Shown piece by piece: positions 1 to 9,390 of a stretch of 64,000 bases of DNA. Made by a program: the position numbers and the translations under genes. The DNA is from Marichromatium gracile (lineage in GTDB: Bacteria > Pseudomonadota > Gammaproteobacteria > Chromatiales > Chromatiaceae). Under the pieces are notes generated by a model. It was not told the DNA's origin, made no database searches, and saw nothing but the letters and a program-made list of their open reading frames with translations. The first letter of the stretch is position 1; each line of letters begins with the position of its first letter. The DNA lies in NCBI RefSeq assembly GCF_004343155.1, contig NZ_SMDC01000001.1:598201-662200 (forward strand), read 5' to 3'.

Positions 1-1307
1 AGATCGCCACCATCGCCATCGCCGCGACCCTGACCGCGGCCTCGCTCGACGTGCTGGGCGATCAGTCCTCGCTGATGTTCCTGCCGCTGGCGCTGGCCTC
101 GGTCGGTCTGCTGTGCTCGATCGCCGGTATCTTCCTGGTCAAGCAGGTCTCGGCGAAGCAGCCGGCCACCGCGCTGCGCATCGGCACCACCGCCTCGAGC
201 CTGCTGTTCATGGCCGCCTCCTTCCTGCTGGTGATGATGATGGATGTCTCCAACGGCATCTGGTGGTCGGTGCTCGCCGGTGCCGCCGGTGGCATGGTGA
301 TCGGTCTGGTCACCGAGTACTACACCTCGTCCACGCCGGTGCGTCGCATCGCCGAGTCCGGTGAGACCGGTACCGCCACGGTGATGATCTCGGGGCTGGC
401 CGTGGGCATGCAGTCGGTGGTCATCCCGGTGCTGACCATTGCGCTGATCATCTTCGTCTCCAGCCACCTCGCCGGTCTCTACGGCGTCGGCATCGCCGCC
501 GTGGGCATGCTCGCCACCGTCGGTATCACCATGGCGATCGACGCCTATGGTCCGGTCGCCGACAACGCCGGCGGCATCGCCGAGATGGGCGGCCTGGGCG
601 CCGAGACCCGTGGCATCACCGACTCGCTCGACGAGCTCGGCAACACCACCGCGGCCATCGGCAAGGGCTTCGCCATCGGTGCTGCGGCACTCGCGGCGCT
701 GACCATCATCGCCGCCTATATCGCCACGCTGCACCATCACCTGCCCGACTTCGAGCTCAGCCTCGGTGATCCCACCGTGCTGATGGGCATGCTGATCGGC
801 GGTGCGGTGCCCTTCCTGATCGCCTCGATCACCATGACCGCCGTCGGTGACGCGGCCTTCGAGATGATCAACGAGATCCGTCGCCAGTTCCGCGAGATCC
901 CCGGCCTGCTCCAGGGCGAGGCCCAGCCCGATACCGCGCGCTGTGTCGACATCGCCACCACCGCGGCGCTGAAGAAGATGATCCTCCCCGGGGTGATCGC
1001 CGTGGCCGCGCCCGCGCTGGTCGGTTTCGGCATCGGTCCCGAGGCGCTCGGCGGCATGCTCGGCGGCGCCCTGCTCAGCGGCGTGCTGCTGGCGCTGACC
1101 ATGGCCAACTCCGGTGGTGCCTGGGACAACGCCAAGAAGTATGTCGAGAAGGGGAACCTCGGCGGCAAGGGTTCGACCGTGCACGCGGCCACCGTGGTCG
1201 GTGACACCGTCGGCGACCCCTTCAAGGACACCTCGGGTCCGTCGATGAACATCCTCATCAACGTGATGGCGATCGTCAGCCTGACCATCGCGCCGCTGCT
1301 CGGTTGA
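1..1307 (+). CDS. hppA: Membrane-bound ion-translocating pyrophosphatase, C-terminal part (5' end cut by window)
   Basis: The reading frame is open from base 3, so the gene enters from outside the window and only about 435 C-terminal residues are seen. The family couples PPi hydrolysis to H+ and/or Na+ pumping across the cytoplasmic membrane. Family motifs are clear: DNAGGIAEM, the [14 protein letters not shown] segment, [12 protein letters not shown], and [17 protein letters not shown], with many hydrophobic helices. The residue after GNTT is Ala rather than Lys; in this family that Ala is the known signature of potassium-dependent enzymes, a group that includes Na+ pumps. The TM6 Glu that helps separate Na+ from H+ pumps lies outside the window. 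It ends with TGA and is followed by a strong hairpin. Confidence 0.95.
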   Translation, partial: IATIAIAATLTAASLDVLGDQSSLMFLPLALASVGLLCSIAGIFLVKQVSAKQPATALRIGTTASSLLFMAASFLLVMMMDVSNGIWWSVLAGAAGGMVIGLVTEYYTSSTPVRRIAESGETGTATVMISGLAVGMQSVVIPVLTIALIIFVSSHLAGLYGVGIAAVGMLATVGITMAIDAYGPVADNAGGIAEMGGLGAETRGITDSLDELGNTTAAIGKGFAIGAAALAALTIIAAYIATLHHHLPDFELSLGDPTVLMGMLIGGAVPFLIASITMTAVGDAAFEMINEIRRQFREIPGLLQGEAQPDTARCVDIATTAALKKMILPGVIAVAAPALVGFGIGPEALGGMLGGALLSGVLLALTMANSGGAWDNAKKYVEKGNLGGKGSTVHAATVVGDTVGDPFKDTSGPSMNILINVMAIVSLTIAPLLG

Positions 1308-1370
1308 TTGGCTGATCTCTGCGGGGCCCTCTGGTCCCGCGGGCGGCAGGGATGCCGCGATGCGCGTACC

Positions 1371-1404
1371 AACGCCCCCGCTCCGTCGGGGGCGTTGGCG
1401 TTTT
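1371..1404 (+). terminator. Rho-independent terminator after hppA
   Basis: A perfect 10-bp inverted repeat, AACGCCCCCG and CGGGGGCGTT with a 6-base loop, is followed by TTGGCGTTTT. It lies 64 bases after the pyrophosphatase stop and separates that gene from the carbon-fixation block. Confidence 0.85.
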
Positions 1405-1515
1405 GGACGATGGTTGAGTATCGATATTTTTAGATGGGTCGTATCGGGATTATCACTTTGCATAGATGATCCCCGGCGTTTCTCATAGCGGCGACGCAAT
1501 CAGCCGGGGTGAGGC

Positions 1516-3183
1516 ATGCGACTGTTCAACGAGATCCGTCTCGACAACCTGCGCGGCGACCTCTTCGGCGGGGTGACCGCTGCGGTCATCGCCCTGCCGA
1601 TGGCGCTCGCCTTCGGTGTCGCCACCGGTGCCGGGCCCGCCGCCGGGCTCTATGGCGCGGTGCTGGTCGGACTCTTCGCCGCCCTGTTCGGCGCCACCCC
1701 CACCCTGATCTCCGAGCCCACCGGTCCGATGACGGTGGTGATGACCGCGGTCATCGCCAGTCTGATCGCGCTCGACCCCGAGCAGGGCATGGCGATGGCC
1801 TTCACCGTGGTGATGCTCGCCGGGGTGTTCCAGATCCTCTTCGGCCTGCTGCGGCTGGGCAAGTACGTCACCCTGATGCCCTATACCGTGGTCTCCGGGT
1901 TCATGACCGGGATCGGGTTGATCCTCATCGTGCTGCAGATCGGTCCCTTCCTCGGTCAGGCGGCCCCGGGCGGCGGGGTGCTCGGCACCCTCGGCGAGCT
2001 GCCGGCGCTGATCGCCGGGATCGAGCCGGCCGAGACCCTGCTCGCGCTCGCTACCCTGGCGCTGATCCTGTTCTTCCCCAGACGCTGGCGCCGGGTGCTG
2101 CCGCCGCAGCTGCTGGCCCTGGTGCTCGGCACCCTGGTCTCGCTGTGGCTGCTCGGTGACGGCGAGATCCGCCGCATCGGCGAGATCCCCAGCGGGTTGC
2201 CGGAGCTGCAGCTGCCGGTGTTCAGCGCCGAGCAGTGGCGGCGCATGCTCACCGATGCCCTGGTGCTCGCCGCGCTCGGCAGCATCGACGCCCTGCTCAC
2301 CTCGGTGATCGCCGAGAGCATGACCCGCAAGCCGTGCAGCGCCGACAAGGAGCTGGTCGGGCAGGGGCTCGGCAACCTCGCCTCCGGGCTGTGCGGCGGC
2401 ATCCCCGGCGCCGGCGCCACCATGGGCACCGTGGTCAACATCCAGACCGGGGCGCGCAGCGCGCTCTCGGGGATCGCCCGCGCGCTGATCCTGCTGGTGG
2501 TGGTGCTCTGGGCCGGTGGGCTGACCGCGCAGATCCCGCTCGCGGTGCTCGCCGGGATCGCGATGAAGGTCGGGCTCGATATCGTCGACTGGTCCTTCCT
2601 GCGCCGCGCCCACCGGGTCTCGTTCAAGGCCGCCGCGATCATGTACGCGGTGATCGGGTTGACCGTGTTCGTCGATCTGGTGACCGCGGTGGCGCTGGGC
2701 ATGTTCGTCGCCAACCTGCTCACCATCGACCGGCTCAGTCGGCTGCAGAGCCGCGAGGTGCGGGCGATCCAGCACCCCGACGACCCCGCCGCGACGATTC
2801 GTCTCAGCGACGACGAGCAGGCGCTGCTCGAGCGCGGCGGTGGACGGGTGCTGCTGTTCACCCTCGGCGGCCCGTTGATCTTCGGTCTGGCCAAGGCGAT
2901 CTCGCGCCAGCACGCGGTGCTCGAGGACCACGACGTGCTGATCCTCGACGTCACCGAGGTGCCGCTGCTCGGGGTGTCCTCGTCGCTGGCGCTGGAGCGG
3001 CTGGTGCTCGAGGACCTCGAGCAGGGACGCACAGTGATCCTCGCCGGGGCGCGGGGCGAGGTGAGCGCGCGGCTCGAGCAGCTCGGACTGCTCGCGCGCC
3101 TGCCCGCCAAGCACCTGGTGGCCGACCGGGCCGGTGCGCTGGCGCTCGCCGAGCGCCTGCTCGAGAGCCGCGCCGCGGCCTGA
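1516..3183 (+). CDS. SulP-family anion transporter with STAS domain, probable bicarbonate importer
   Basis: 555 residues, the usual size for SulP/SLC26 transporters. The N-terminal ~400 residues form the hydrophobic core, with SulP signatures such as ISEPTGPMTVVMTAV and a G-rich GGIPGAGATMG stretch. The last ~130 residues form a cytoplasmic STAS domain with ILDVTEVPLLGVSSS. The ATG at 1516 follows a GGGGTGAGG ribosome site. It stands just upstream of a RuBisCO/carboxysome operon, which by analogy with cyanobacterial BicA suggests Na+-dependent bicarbonate uptake. Sulfate is the main alternative, since the SulP family transports both and sequence alone does not decide. It has its own upstream A/T-rich region (1405-1480) and a 130-bp gap to the next gene. 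Confidence 0.88.
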   Translation: MRLFNEIRLDNLRGDLFGGVTAAVIALPMALAFGVATGAGPAAGLYGAVLVGLFAALFGATPTLISEPTGPMTVVMTAVIASLIALDPEQGMAMAFTVVMLAGVFQILFGLLRLGKYVTLMPYTVVSGFMTGIGLILIVLQIGPFLGQAAPGGGVLGTLGELPALIAGIEPAETLLALATLALILFFPRRWRRVLPPQLLALVLGTLVSLWLLGDGEIRRIGEIPSGLPELQLPVFSAEQWRRMLTDALVLAALGSIDALLTSVIAESMTRKPCSADKELVGQGLGNLASGLCGGIPGAGATMGTVVNIQTGARSALSGIARALILLVVVLWAGGLTAQIPLAVLAGIAMKVGLDIVDWSFLRRAHRVSFKAAAIMYAVIGLTVFVDLVTAVALGMFVANLLTIDRLSRLQSREVRAIQHPDDPAATIRLSDDEQALLERGGGRVLLFTLGGPLIFGLAKAISRQHAVLEDHDVLILDVTEVPLLGVSSSLALERLVLEDLEQGRTVILAGARGEVSARLEQLGLLARLPAKHLVADRAGALALAERLLESRAAA

Positions 3184-3313
3184 GCGCGCTCATCGACCCC
3201 GATCGATGGTCGGTGACGTCGATTCGAATTTCCGAGTCTTTTGGTTGGATACCATCTTGGAGAGCAGACGGCCCGCCCCGGGCCGTGCCCGCCACCCCCA
3301 GCGAGGTCCAGCC

Positions 3314-3634
3314 ATGTCACACCCCGCCGCATCGCGCGCTGCCGACCAGCCCCCCGCCGAGGCTCGCATGCTCGCCGGTCTCGGCGCCTGTCTGAACCCA
3401 TCCTGCGTGGTTCGTATCGAGCATGCCGCCGACCCCGATCCGCGCCGCCCCTGCTGGTCGTGCTGGGGCGAGCCGCGCGGCTACGACGGTGATCTCGAAG
3501 GGTTGCTCGGCGCCATCGACGCCTGTCGCGCCCGTCATCCCGGTGATCAGGTCCGGCTGCGCATCGACGACCTGCGCTGGCACAGCGCCCTCGCCCTGGT
3601 GGTCCATCGTCCGCGTCCCCTCATCCCCGCCTGA
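3314..3634 (+). CDS. Stand-alone RuBisCO small-subunit-like protein
   Basis: 106 residues; ATG at 3314 after a GAGGTCC ribosome site. From residue 27 to the end it aligns without gaps to the CbbS encoded at 5330-5671. Shared features are IEH (35-37 here, 46-48 in CbbS), a W-x-x-W pair (W48, W51), the LLxxI-x-ACR helix (64-72), P76, VRL (80-82), D86 and the closing VVHRP (96-100). By eye there are about 15 identities in the last 39 residues. It lacks the N-terminal YLPPLS segment. Codon use and intact frame argue against decay. It lies between the SulP gene and cbbL on the same strand. It could be an accessory or regulatory small subunit, or a linker like the SSU-like domains of cyanobacterial CcmM; function is not known. 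I have not seen this in a textbook cso operon. Confidence 0.75.
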   Translation: MSHPAASRAADQPPAEARMLAGLGACLNPSCVVRIEHAADPDPRRPCWSCWGEPRGYDGDLEGLLGAIDACRARHPGDQVRLRIDDLRWHSALALVVHRPRPLIPA

Positions 3635-3641
3635 TTCCTGC

Positions 3642-3687
3642 CGTTCATCGGATCCTCCCGGGGCCGCGCACCGGCCCCGCGTGAACG
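3642..3687 (+). terminator. Hairpin between the small-subunit-like gene and cbbL
   Basis: CGGGGCC (3659-3665) pairs with GGCCCCG (3673-3679), and CGTTCA (3642-3647) can pair with TGAACG (3682-3687) outside an internal loop. There is no T-run, so it may be an attenuator, a processing site or a weak terminator. It begins only 8 bases after the stop codon. Confidence 0.45.
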
Positions 3688-3748
3688 ACCATCGGGGTCA
3701 TTCTCGCGCATTCCGCTTCATTCCTCATCGCATTCATTCAATGGGCGT

Positions 3749-3774
3749 CATCGTCGATGAGTTCATCGACGATG
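3749..3774. promoter_or_regulatory. 26-bp palindrome in the cbbL promoter region, candidate CbbR operator
   Basis: CATCGTCGATGA and TCATCGACGATG form a perfect 12-bp inverted repeat around a 2-base centre, about 100 bp before the cbbL ATG. Just downstream are CTATCGATAG (3777-3786) and an A/T-rich stretch (3787-3830) unlike the surrounding GC-rich DNA, a likely promoter. LysR-type CbbR proteins usually bind such dyads upstream of cbbL, and a CbbR gene lies at 11619; the link is inference. Confidence 0.6.
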
Positions 3775-3871
3775 GTCTATCGATAGCATTTTCTATATCG
3801 ATTGGTAATGAATGATCGATCTATCTATCGTTGCGCCCGAACGCGGCCGAATTCATTGAATGGAGTAAATC

Positions 3872-5287
3872 ATGAGCACCAAGACCTACGACGCGGGCGT
3901 CAAGGATTACGCGCTCACCTATTGGACCCCGGACTATGTCCCGCTCGACTCCGACCTGCTGGCCTGTTTCAAGGTGACGCCACAGGCCAATGTCCCGCGC
4001 GAGGAGGCGGCCGCCGCGGTCGCCGCCGAGTCCTCGACCGGCACCTGGACCACGGTGTGGTCCGATCTCCTCACCGATCTCGACTATTACAAGGGCCGCG
4101 CCTATCGCATCGAGGACGTGCCCGGCGACAAGGAGAGCTTCTATGCCTTCGTCGCCTACCCCATCGATCTGTTCGAGGAGGGCTCGATCGTCAACGTGCT
4201 CACCTCGCTGGTCGGCAACGTCTTCGGCTTCAAGGCGGTGCGTCACCTGCGTCTCGAGGACATCCGCTTCCCGCTGCACTACGTCAAGACCTGCGGCGGA
4301 CCGCCCAATGGCATCCAGGTCGAGCGCGACCGCATGGACAAGTACGGTCGTCCCTTCCTCGGCGCCACCGTCAAGCCCAAGCTCGGGCTCTCGGCGAAGA
4401 ACTACGGCCGCGCCGTCTACGAGATGCTGCGCGGCGGGCTCGACTTCACCAAGGACGACGAGAACGTCAACTCCCAACCCTTCATGCGCTGGCAGAACCG
4501 CTTCGAGTTCGTCATGGAGGCGGTGCGCAAGGCCCAGGAGGAGACCGGCGAGCGCAAGGGCCACTATCTCAACGTCACCGCGCCGACCTGCGAGGAGATG
4601 TTCAAGCGCGCCGAGTTCGCCAAGGAGCTGGGCGCGCCGATCATCATGCACGACTTCCTCACCGGCGGTTTCACCGCCAACACCAGCCTCGCCAACTGGT
4701 GTCGCGACAACGGCATGCTGCTGCACATCCATCGCGCCATGCACGCGGTGATCGACCGTCATCCCAAGCACGGCATCCACTTCCGCGTGCTCGCCAAGTG
4801 TCTGCGCCTCTCCGGTGGCGATCATCTGCACACCGGCACCGTGGTCGGCAAGCTCGAGGGCGACCGGCGCTCGACGCTCGGCTTCGTCGACGCCATCCGC
4901 GAGTCCTTCGTCCCCGAGGATCGCTCGCGCGGGCTGTTCTTCGACCAGGACTGGGGCGGCATGCCGGGGCTGCTGGCGGTGGCCTCGGGCGGTATCCACG
5001 TCTGGCACATCCCGGCGCTGGTGGCGATCTTCGGTGACGACGCCGTGCTCCAGTTCGGTGGCGGCACCCAGGGTCACCCCTGGGGCAACGCCGCCGGCGC
5101 GGCGGCCAACCGGGTGGCCACCGAGGCCTGCATCAAGGCGCGCAACGAGGGCGTCGAGGTCGAGCAGCATGCCCGCGAGATCCTCACCGATGCGGCCCGT
5201 CACAGCCCCGAGCTGGCCGCGGCGATGGAGACCTGGAAGGAGATCAAGTTCGAGTTCGACACCGTCGACAAGCTCGACGCGGCCTGA
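3872..5287 (+). CDS. cbbL: RuBisCO large subunit, form IA (carboxysomal type)
   Basis: 471 residues, normal for form I. It carboxylates ribulose-1,5-bisphosphate in the Calvin cycle, with CbbS, inside the carboxysome. Active-site parts are intact: TVKPKLGLS with K168, [13 protein letters not shown] with the lysine to be carbamylated at K194 and metal ligands D196/E197, H287 in HIHRAMH, and loop 6 [11 protein letters not shown] with K327. The ATG at 3872 follows GGAGTAA. It is the first gene of a long co-directional operon with csoS2 and shell genes, which points to the carboxysomal branch of form IA. It has a 237-bp upstream region with a strong palindrome. Confidence 0.98.
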   Translation: MSTKTYDAGVKDYALTYWTPDYVPLDSDLLACFKVTPQANVPREEAAAAVAAESSTGTWTTVWSDLLTDLDYYKGRAYRIEDVPGDKESFYAFVAYPIDLFEEGSIVNVLTSLVGNVFGFKAVRHLRLEDIRFPLHYVKTCGGPPNGIQVERDRMDKYGRPFLGATVKPKLGLSAKNYGRAVYEMLRGGLDFTKDDENVNSQPFMRWQNRFEFVMEAVRKAQEETGERKGHYLNVTAPTCEEMFKRAEFAKELGAPIIMHDFLTGGFTANTSLANWCRDNGMLLHIHRAMHAVIDRHPKHGIHFRVLAKCLRLSGGDHLHTGTVVGKLEGDRRSTLGFVDAIRESFVPEDRSRGLFFDQDWGGMPGLLAVASGGIHVWHIPALVAIFGDDAVLQFGGGTQGHPWGNAAGAAANRVATEACIKARNEGVEVEQHAREILTDAARHSPELAAAMETWKEIKFEFDTVDKLDAA

Positions 5288-5329
5288 ACCGTGCGTTAGC
5301 CAAACAGACAACGCGGAGTGCATCACACC

Positions 5330-5671
5330 ATGAGCGACCATCTGATCATCGGCGATCACGCCACCGTCGGCCGTCACGAGACCTTCTCCTACCTGCCGCC
5401 GCTCAGCCGCGAGGAGATCGTCGAACAGATCCTCTTCATCCTCGACAACGGCTGGAACGCCTCGATCGAGCACGAGCACCCCAGCCGCGCCTTCGAGTAC
5501 TACTGGCCGATGTGGAAGCTGCCCTTCTTCGGCGTCCAGGACCCCGAGCAGCTGCTCACTGAGATCGAGGCCTGTCGGCGCAGCTATCCCGACCACCATG
5601 TCCGTCTGGTCGGCTACGACACCTTCGCCCAGACCAAGGGACACGCCTTCCTGGTGCATCGCGCATCCTGA
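5330..5671 (+). CDS. cbbS: RuBisCO small subunit
   Basis: 113 residues. It forms the L8S8 holoenzyme with CbbL. Family features are [10 protein letters not shown] near the N-terminus, [21 protein letters not shown], and GHAFLVHR at the end. The ATG at 5330 is preferred because GCGGAGTG at 5313-5320 gives a well-spaced ribosome site; a GTG at 5318 would sit inside that site. It lies 42 bp after cbbL and 52 bp before csoS2, clearly the same operon. In alpha-carboxysomes the L/S interface binds the N-terminal repeats of CsoS2. Confidence 0.97.
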   Translation: MSDHLIIGDHATVGRHETFSYLPPLSREEIVEQILFILDNGWNASIEHEHPSRAFEYYWPMWKLPFFGVQDPEQLLTEIEACRRSYPDHHVRLVGYDTFAQTKGHAFLVHRAS

Positions 5672-5723
5672 ACCGAGGCAGCCGCGCCGGCGGCGAGGCG
5701 ACCATCCGCGAGCGAGGAGTGAC

Positions 5724-7856
5724 ATGGCAGAGCCAACACGCGAGAACAGCTTGAACGGGCGTGCCGCGGCGATCGCGCGTCGTCGTGCCCAGGCCAGCGG
5801 TGGCAAGCGTGCCGCCTCGGGAGGTGCGCCGGCGCCGGCGCCCGCCGCGCCACCGGTCAGCGCGCCACTGCCGCGCAACGGCGAGCGCGTCGCGCCGGCG
5901 GCCGGTCGGCGCGAGGCGATGGCACGGCGTCAGCGCATCGCCGAGTCGGGGGGGCGCGCGCTGCCGGCGTCACGCTCGCGCTCCGCGGCGCGGACCGAGC
6001 CCCGCGCCGCGGCCCAGACGCGACGGCGCGCCCAGCGCCCGGAGTCGGCATCCACTGAGGGTGCGTCGACGGCGGGGGCGGGGCGCACGCGAGCTGAGTC
6101 CCCGTCGCCGCGTCGCGTCGCGCGTCCCGGCAGTCCGCCGCGTCGGGCACGAGCGCGTGCCGCGAGCACGGCCCGGGAAGGGACGCATCCGGCCGGGCGC
6201 GTGCTGGCGATGGCCAGGCGCGCGGCGGTGTCGGGTCGCGGCAAGGCGGGGCTGGAGGCGATCGGCGGGCGCTCGCGCGATGCCGCCGCCACCACCCTGA
6301 TGCGGCGTGCCGGTGCCAGCTCACGCGAGATCGCCCGGCGGGTGCGCGAGCAGCGCTGCGAGCACGGCAAGGGCGGCGAGTCCTGTCCGCGCCCGACCGG
6401 TCGCACCCGGCGTCAGGGTAGCGCGCGCGCCGAGGGCGCGAGCGGTCGCGGCGAGACCAGCGAGACGGCGCGCGGCCTGCCGGTCAGCGGTACCCGGCTC
6501 GGGCGTGCCGCGCGCACCACGGGCGACGAGGCCGGGGTCTGTCGTACCGTCACCGGGACCGAGTACTTCGGCGCCGAGCTGTTCCAGGAGTTCTGCGGCC
6601 AGCGCCCCGAACCGCCGTCCCCCCTGCCGGTCGTCAGCACCCCGGCGGGACAGCGGGTCACCGGCGCACGGGTGGGCCGCGGCGAGCGGGTCACCGGCGA
6701 CGAGCGCGGCGCCGGGCGCAGCCTCACCGGTACCCCCTATACCGAGCCCGGCCCCGAGGGCGCGCCGCCCAAGGTCGCACATGACACCACGCTCGCCCAG
6801 CGCCCGATCACCGGGACCTCGCTGGGACGCGGCGCGCGCACCACGGGTGACGAGGCCGGTGCCTGCCGACGGATCACCGGCGACGAATATCTCGGCAGCG
6901 GACACTTCCGCCAGCACTGTGAGCAGGTGCCCGCGCCCGAGGGTGGCGTCAAGATCGGCGTCACCCCGACCTGGAGCGGTCAGCGCCTCAGCGGCACCCA
7001 GGTCGGCAGCGCCGCGCGCGTCACCGGCGATGCCGCCGGGCGCTGCGAGACGGTCACCGGCAGCGATTATCTCGGTCCCCTGCATTATCAGCAGCACTGC
7101 GAGCCCGAGGCGTTGGCGGCACAGGCCGCGCGGCGTCCCGAGTCGCGTCCCGGCGGCGCCGATCTCACCGGCATCCAGCCCGGCATCGCCGGACCGAGTA
7201 CCGGTCAGCGGCGCGGGCGCTGTCAGTCGATCACCGGGACCCCCTATGTCGGTGAATCGGCCCTGGCGGCGGTCTGTGATCCGGCGGCGCGCGCGCCGAC
7301 CGAGGACGGCACGCCGGTCGAGTTCGGCGAGGACTTCCCGCAGCCGCTCGGCGGCGGTCACTGGCAGGGGGTGGTGTTCTCGCGCCCCGAGGCCACCCCG
7401 CGCGCCACGCCCCGGGTGACCGGCGCCAGCGCGGGTGGCTCGGCGCGGATCACCGGTCCCTTCGGTCTGAGCAGCGGGGTGGTGACCGGCACCGAGGAGT
7501 TCCGTGCGCGCCGCCCGAGCGGCGCCGAACAGCCGGCCCCGGGGTTGATCCCCGCTCCGGTGGCGACACCCGAAGCAGCGGTGCGCGCCCGCGTCACCGG
7601 CGAGGGGCGCGATGGTGGTACCCGTATCACCGGCGATGACTGGGGGCGAGGCGAGCGCGTCACCGGCACCGAGGGCAGCTCGGCGAGCGCGCGCAACCCG
7701 ACCCGGCGTGGCGGACCGATGGGGCCCTTCGCCGGTGCCCGGGCGCTGCGTGGTCAGCGCCAGCCCGAGGAGGCGCCGCCGCTGCAGGTCACCGGCGCCA
7801 GTGGCGGCAGCGATCGCGGTGCCCTGGTGACCGTCTCCGGCGGGGCGCGGGGCTGA
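5724..7856 (+). CDS. csoS2: Carboxysome scaffold protein CsoS2
   Basis: 710 residues, shorter than the roughly 870 of the well-known Halothiobacillus protein. It is the disordered organiser that links RuBisCO to the shell. N-terminal region: four basic repeats of the GRxxAMARR type (around residues 12, 60, 155 and 190) expected to bind RuBisCO. Middle region: about five repeats of the form VTGTxxGRxARTTGDEAGxC...ITGxEYLG, each ending in a conserved Cys. C-terminal region: further VTGxxxGGxxRITG units and the family ending ALVTVSGGARG. The ATG at 5724 follows GCGAGGAGTG. I did not find a convincing slippery site for the programmed frameshift known in some homologues. Only 10 bp separate it from csoSCA. 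Confidence 0.96.
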   Translation: MAEPTRENSLNGRAAAIARRRAQASGGKRAASGGAPAPAPAAPPVSAPLPRNGERVAPAAGRREAMARRQRIAESGGRALPASRSRSAARTEPRAAAQTRRRAQRPESASTEGASTAGAGRTRAESPSPRRVARPGSPPRRARARAASTAREGTHPAGRVLAMARRAAVSGRGKAGLEAIGGRSRDAAATTLMRRAGASSREIARRVREQRCEHGKGGESCPRPTGRTRRQGSARAEGASGRGETSETARGLPVSGTRLGRAARTTGDEAGVCRTVTGTEYFGAELFQEFCGQRPEPPSPLPVVSTPAGQRVTGARVGRGERVTGDERGAGRSLTGTPYTEPGPEGAPPKVAHDTTLAQRPITGTSLGRGARTTGDEAGACRRITGDEYLGSGHFRQHCEQVPAPEGGVKIGVTPTWSGQRLSGTQVGSAARVTGDAAGRCETVTGSDYLGPLHYQQHCEPEALAAQAARRPESRPGGADLTGIQPGIAGPSTGQRRGRCQSITGTPYVGESALAAVCDPAARAPTEDGTPVEFGEDFPQPLGGGHWQGVVFSRPEATPRATPRVTGASAGGSARITGPFGLSSGVVTGTEEFRARRPSGAEQPAPGLIPAPVATPEAAVRARVTGEGRDGGTRITGDDWGRGERVTGTEGSSASARNPTRRGGPMGPFAGARALRGQRQPEEAPPLQVTGASGGSDRGALVTVSGGARG

Positions 7857-7866
7857 GGTGGCGACC

Positions 7867-9390
7867 ATGGCGGCCATTCGCACCAGCCCCCGGCCCAGCC
7901 GCACCGCGCGGCGCCGCGCCCCGCTGTGGCGCGCCGCGCCGCCGCGCCAGCCGCTGACGAGCGCCACCCCGGTGAGCGCCGTCTCGGTCGCGGCGGGGCC
8001 GGCGCTGCCCTCCCAGGGCGGCGACAAGCGCCGCCTCGGTGACTACGAGCGTCGGGTGCGCCAGGCCTTCGCGGCCATCGAGCCGGCGTTGCGTCAGATC
8101 GCGGCATTGCCCCAGGACGCCGGGTTCGTGCGCCGCGCTCAGCACGAGGCACGCAGCCGGCTGGGCTTCGAGCTGCCGGTCTCGGTGCTCGAGCGCGCCT
8201 GGATCGGCGGGCTCGACATGCGCGCGCTCTTCGCTCATGCCAGCTTCGCCACGGTGCGTGCGCTCAGCGACGACTACTTCCTCAACGATCCGCTGGGGAT
8301 GGGTGCGCGCGCCGTCGAGTTCGAGCGCTTCCTGCTCGAGTGCGGCTTCCACGCGATGAGTCTGACCCCCTGTTCGGACGGTCGGCTGGCGCACGTCATC
8401 GGCTACGTGTTGCGCCTGCCGATGGGGGTGGTGCGGCGCAAGGCCCATGCCGGGGCGCTGTTCGACGTCGAGGAGGCGGTGCGCCGCTGGACCGAGACCG
8501 AGCTGCGCCGTCATCGCGAGGGTGTGCCCAACACCGCCGAGGCGCCCACTCGCTATCTCAAGGTGGTCGCCTATCACTACAGCAGTCGCGACCCGGCGCA
8601 CCAAGGGTGTGCCGCGCACGGCAGCGACGATGCGCGCGCCGCCGCCGCGGGGTTGGCGCAGTTGCGCGCCTTTCGCGAGGCGATCGAGAACAGCTATTGC
8701 TGCGGCGCCTCGATCGACATCCTGCTGATCGGCATCGACACCGACACCGACCGCATCCGCGTCCATCTGCCCGATGCCGCCGGCGAGCCGGCGCTCGAGC
8801 GCCATCTCGACAGCGGGCCGCTGCATGCCGAGACCCCGGGGCTGGGGGCGCAGGCCGTGCGCGATCACATCCGCGCCGCGGTGGCCGCCGCCGGTGGCGC
8901 CAGTCCGCCGGCCGAGGGCATGCAGCGTCTGGTCGCGCGGTTGATCGAGCACAACCTGGAGCAGCTCGACTACGTCCGCGCCGAGCACGGCGGCCAGTAT
9001 CCCGACGCCGGGCACCAGGAGCGTTTCATCGGCGTCGGCGGTGATCTCTCCGAGGTGCAGCTGCGCAACCTCACCTTCTTCGCCTTCATGCGCACCCTGG
9101 AGGAGGGCGCGGCCGATCTCGACATCGGCATCGACATCTTCCGTCGGCTCAACCTCGAGCGCGGGCTGCCGATCCCGGTGGTGGTGCGCTTCGACTATCC
9201 GGGGCGGGTGCCCGGGGCGCGCGCGCGCGCGGCGGAGCGCTGCGCGCGGGTCGTCGAGGCGATCACGCGACGCTACCCCGAGCTGGTCGCGCAGGGGTTG
9301 CTGCACACCTGGTCGACGGTGCGCGACAGCGATCACGGTGGCCGCATCGAGAGCGTCGGCGGCTCCTTGAGCGAGTGGGAGGGACTATGA
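7867..9390 (+). CDS. csoSCA: Carboxysome shell-associated carbonic anhydrase CsoSCA
   Basis: 507 residues. It turns bicarbonate into CO2 inside the carboxysome. The catalytic domain shows the Zn site of this beta-type enzyme: C169 with the adjacent D171/R173 pair in TPCSDGR, H237 in AYHYSSRDP and C248 in HQGC; their spacing (68 and 11 residues) matches the known CsoSCA ligands. The N-terminal ~50 residues are basic and disordered, fitting CsoSCA N-termini that bind RuBisCO. The ATG at 7867 is preferred over the in-frame GTG at 7858, because GGCTGAGGTG then serves as its ribosome site. Its stop overlaps the csoS4A start (ATGA). Confidence 0.95.
   Translation: MAAIRTSPRPSRTARRRAPLWRAAPPRQPLTSATPVSAVSVAAGPALPSQGGDKRRLGDYERRVRQAFAAIEPALRQIAALPQDAGFVRRAQHEARSRLGFELPVSVLERAWIGGLDMRALFAHASFATVRALSDDYFLNDPLGMGARAVEFERFLLECGFHAMSLTPCSDGRLAHVIGYVLRLPMGVVRRKAHAGALFDVEEAVRRWTETELRRHREGVPNTAEAPTRYLKVVAYHYSSRDPAHQGCAAHGSDDARAAAAGLAQLRAFREAIENSYCCGASIDILLIGIDTDTDRIRVHLPDAAGEPALERHLDSGPLHAETPGLGAQAVRDHIRAAVAAAGGASPPAEGMQRLVARLIEHNLEQLDYVRAEHGGQYPDAGHQERFIGVGGDLSEVQLRNLTFFAFMRTLEEGAADLDIGIDIFRRLNLERGLPIPVVVRFDYPGRVPGARARAAERCARVVEAITRRYPELVAQGLLHTWSTVRDSDHGGRIESVGGSLSEWEGL

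Noticed and set aside
1483..3114. 543-codon - strand frame opposite the SulP gene
   Set aside because: His/Gln/Glu-rich low-complexity translation typical of antisense frames in GC-rich DNA; the + strand encodes a clear transporter.
3314..3634. Small-subunit-like gene as a plain pseudogene of cbbS
   Set aside because: Intact frame with ribosome site, gap-free alignment and normal codon bias argue for a maintained gene, though decay cannot be fully excluded.
5724..7856. Programmed frameshift in csoS2 producing a short form
   Set aside because: Known in some species, but I found no convincing slippery heptamer followed by a structure; not claimed.
6321..8027. Long - strand open frame opposite csoS2 (568 codons)
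   Set aside because: Shadow of a GC-rich repetitive gene. It has no recognisable domain, and csoS2 on the + strand is certain.
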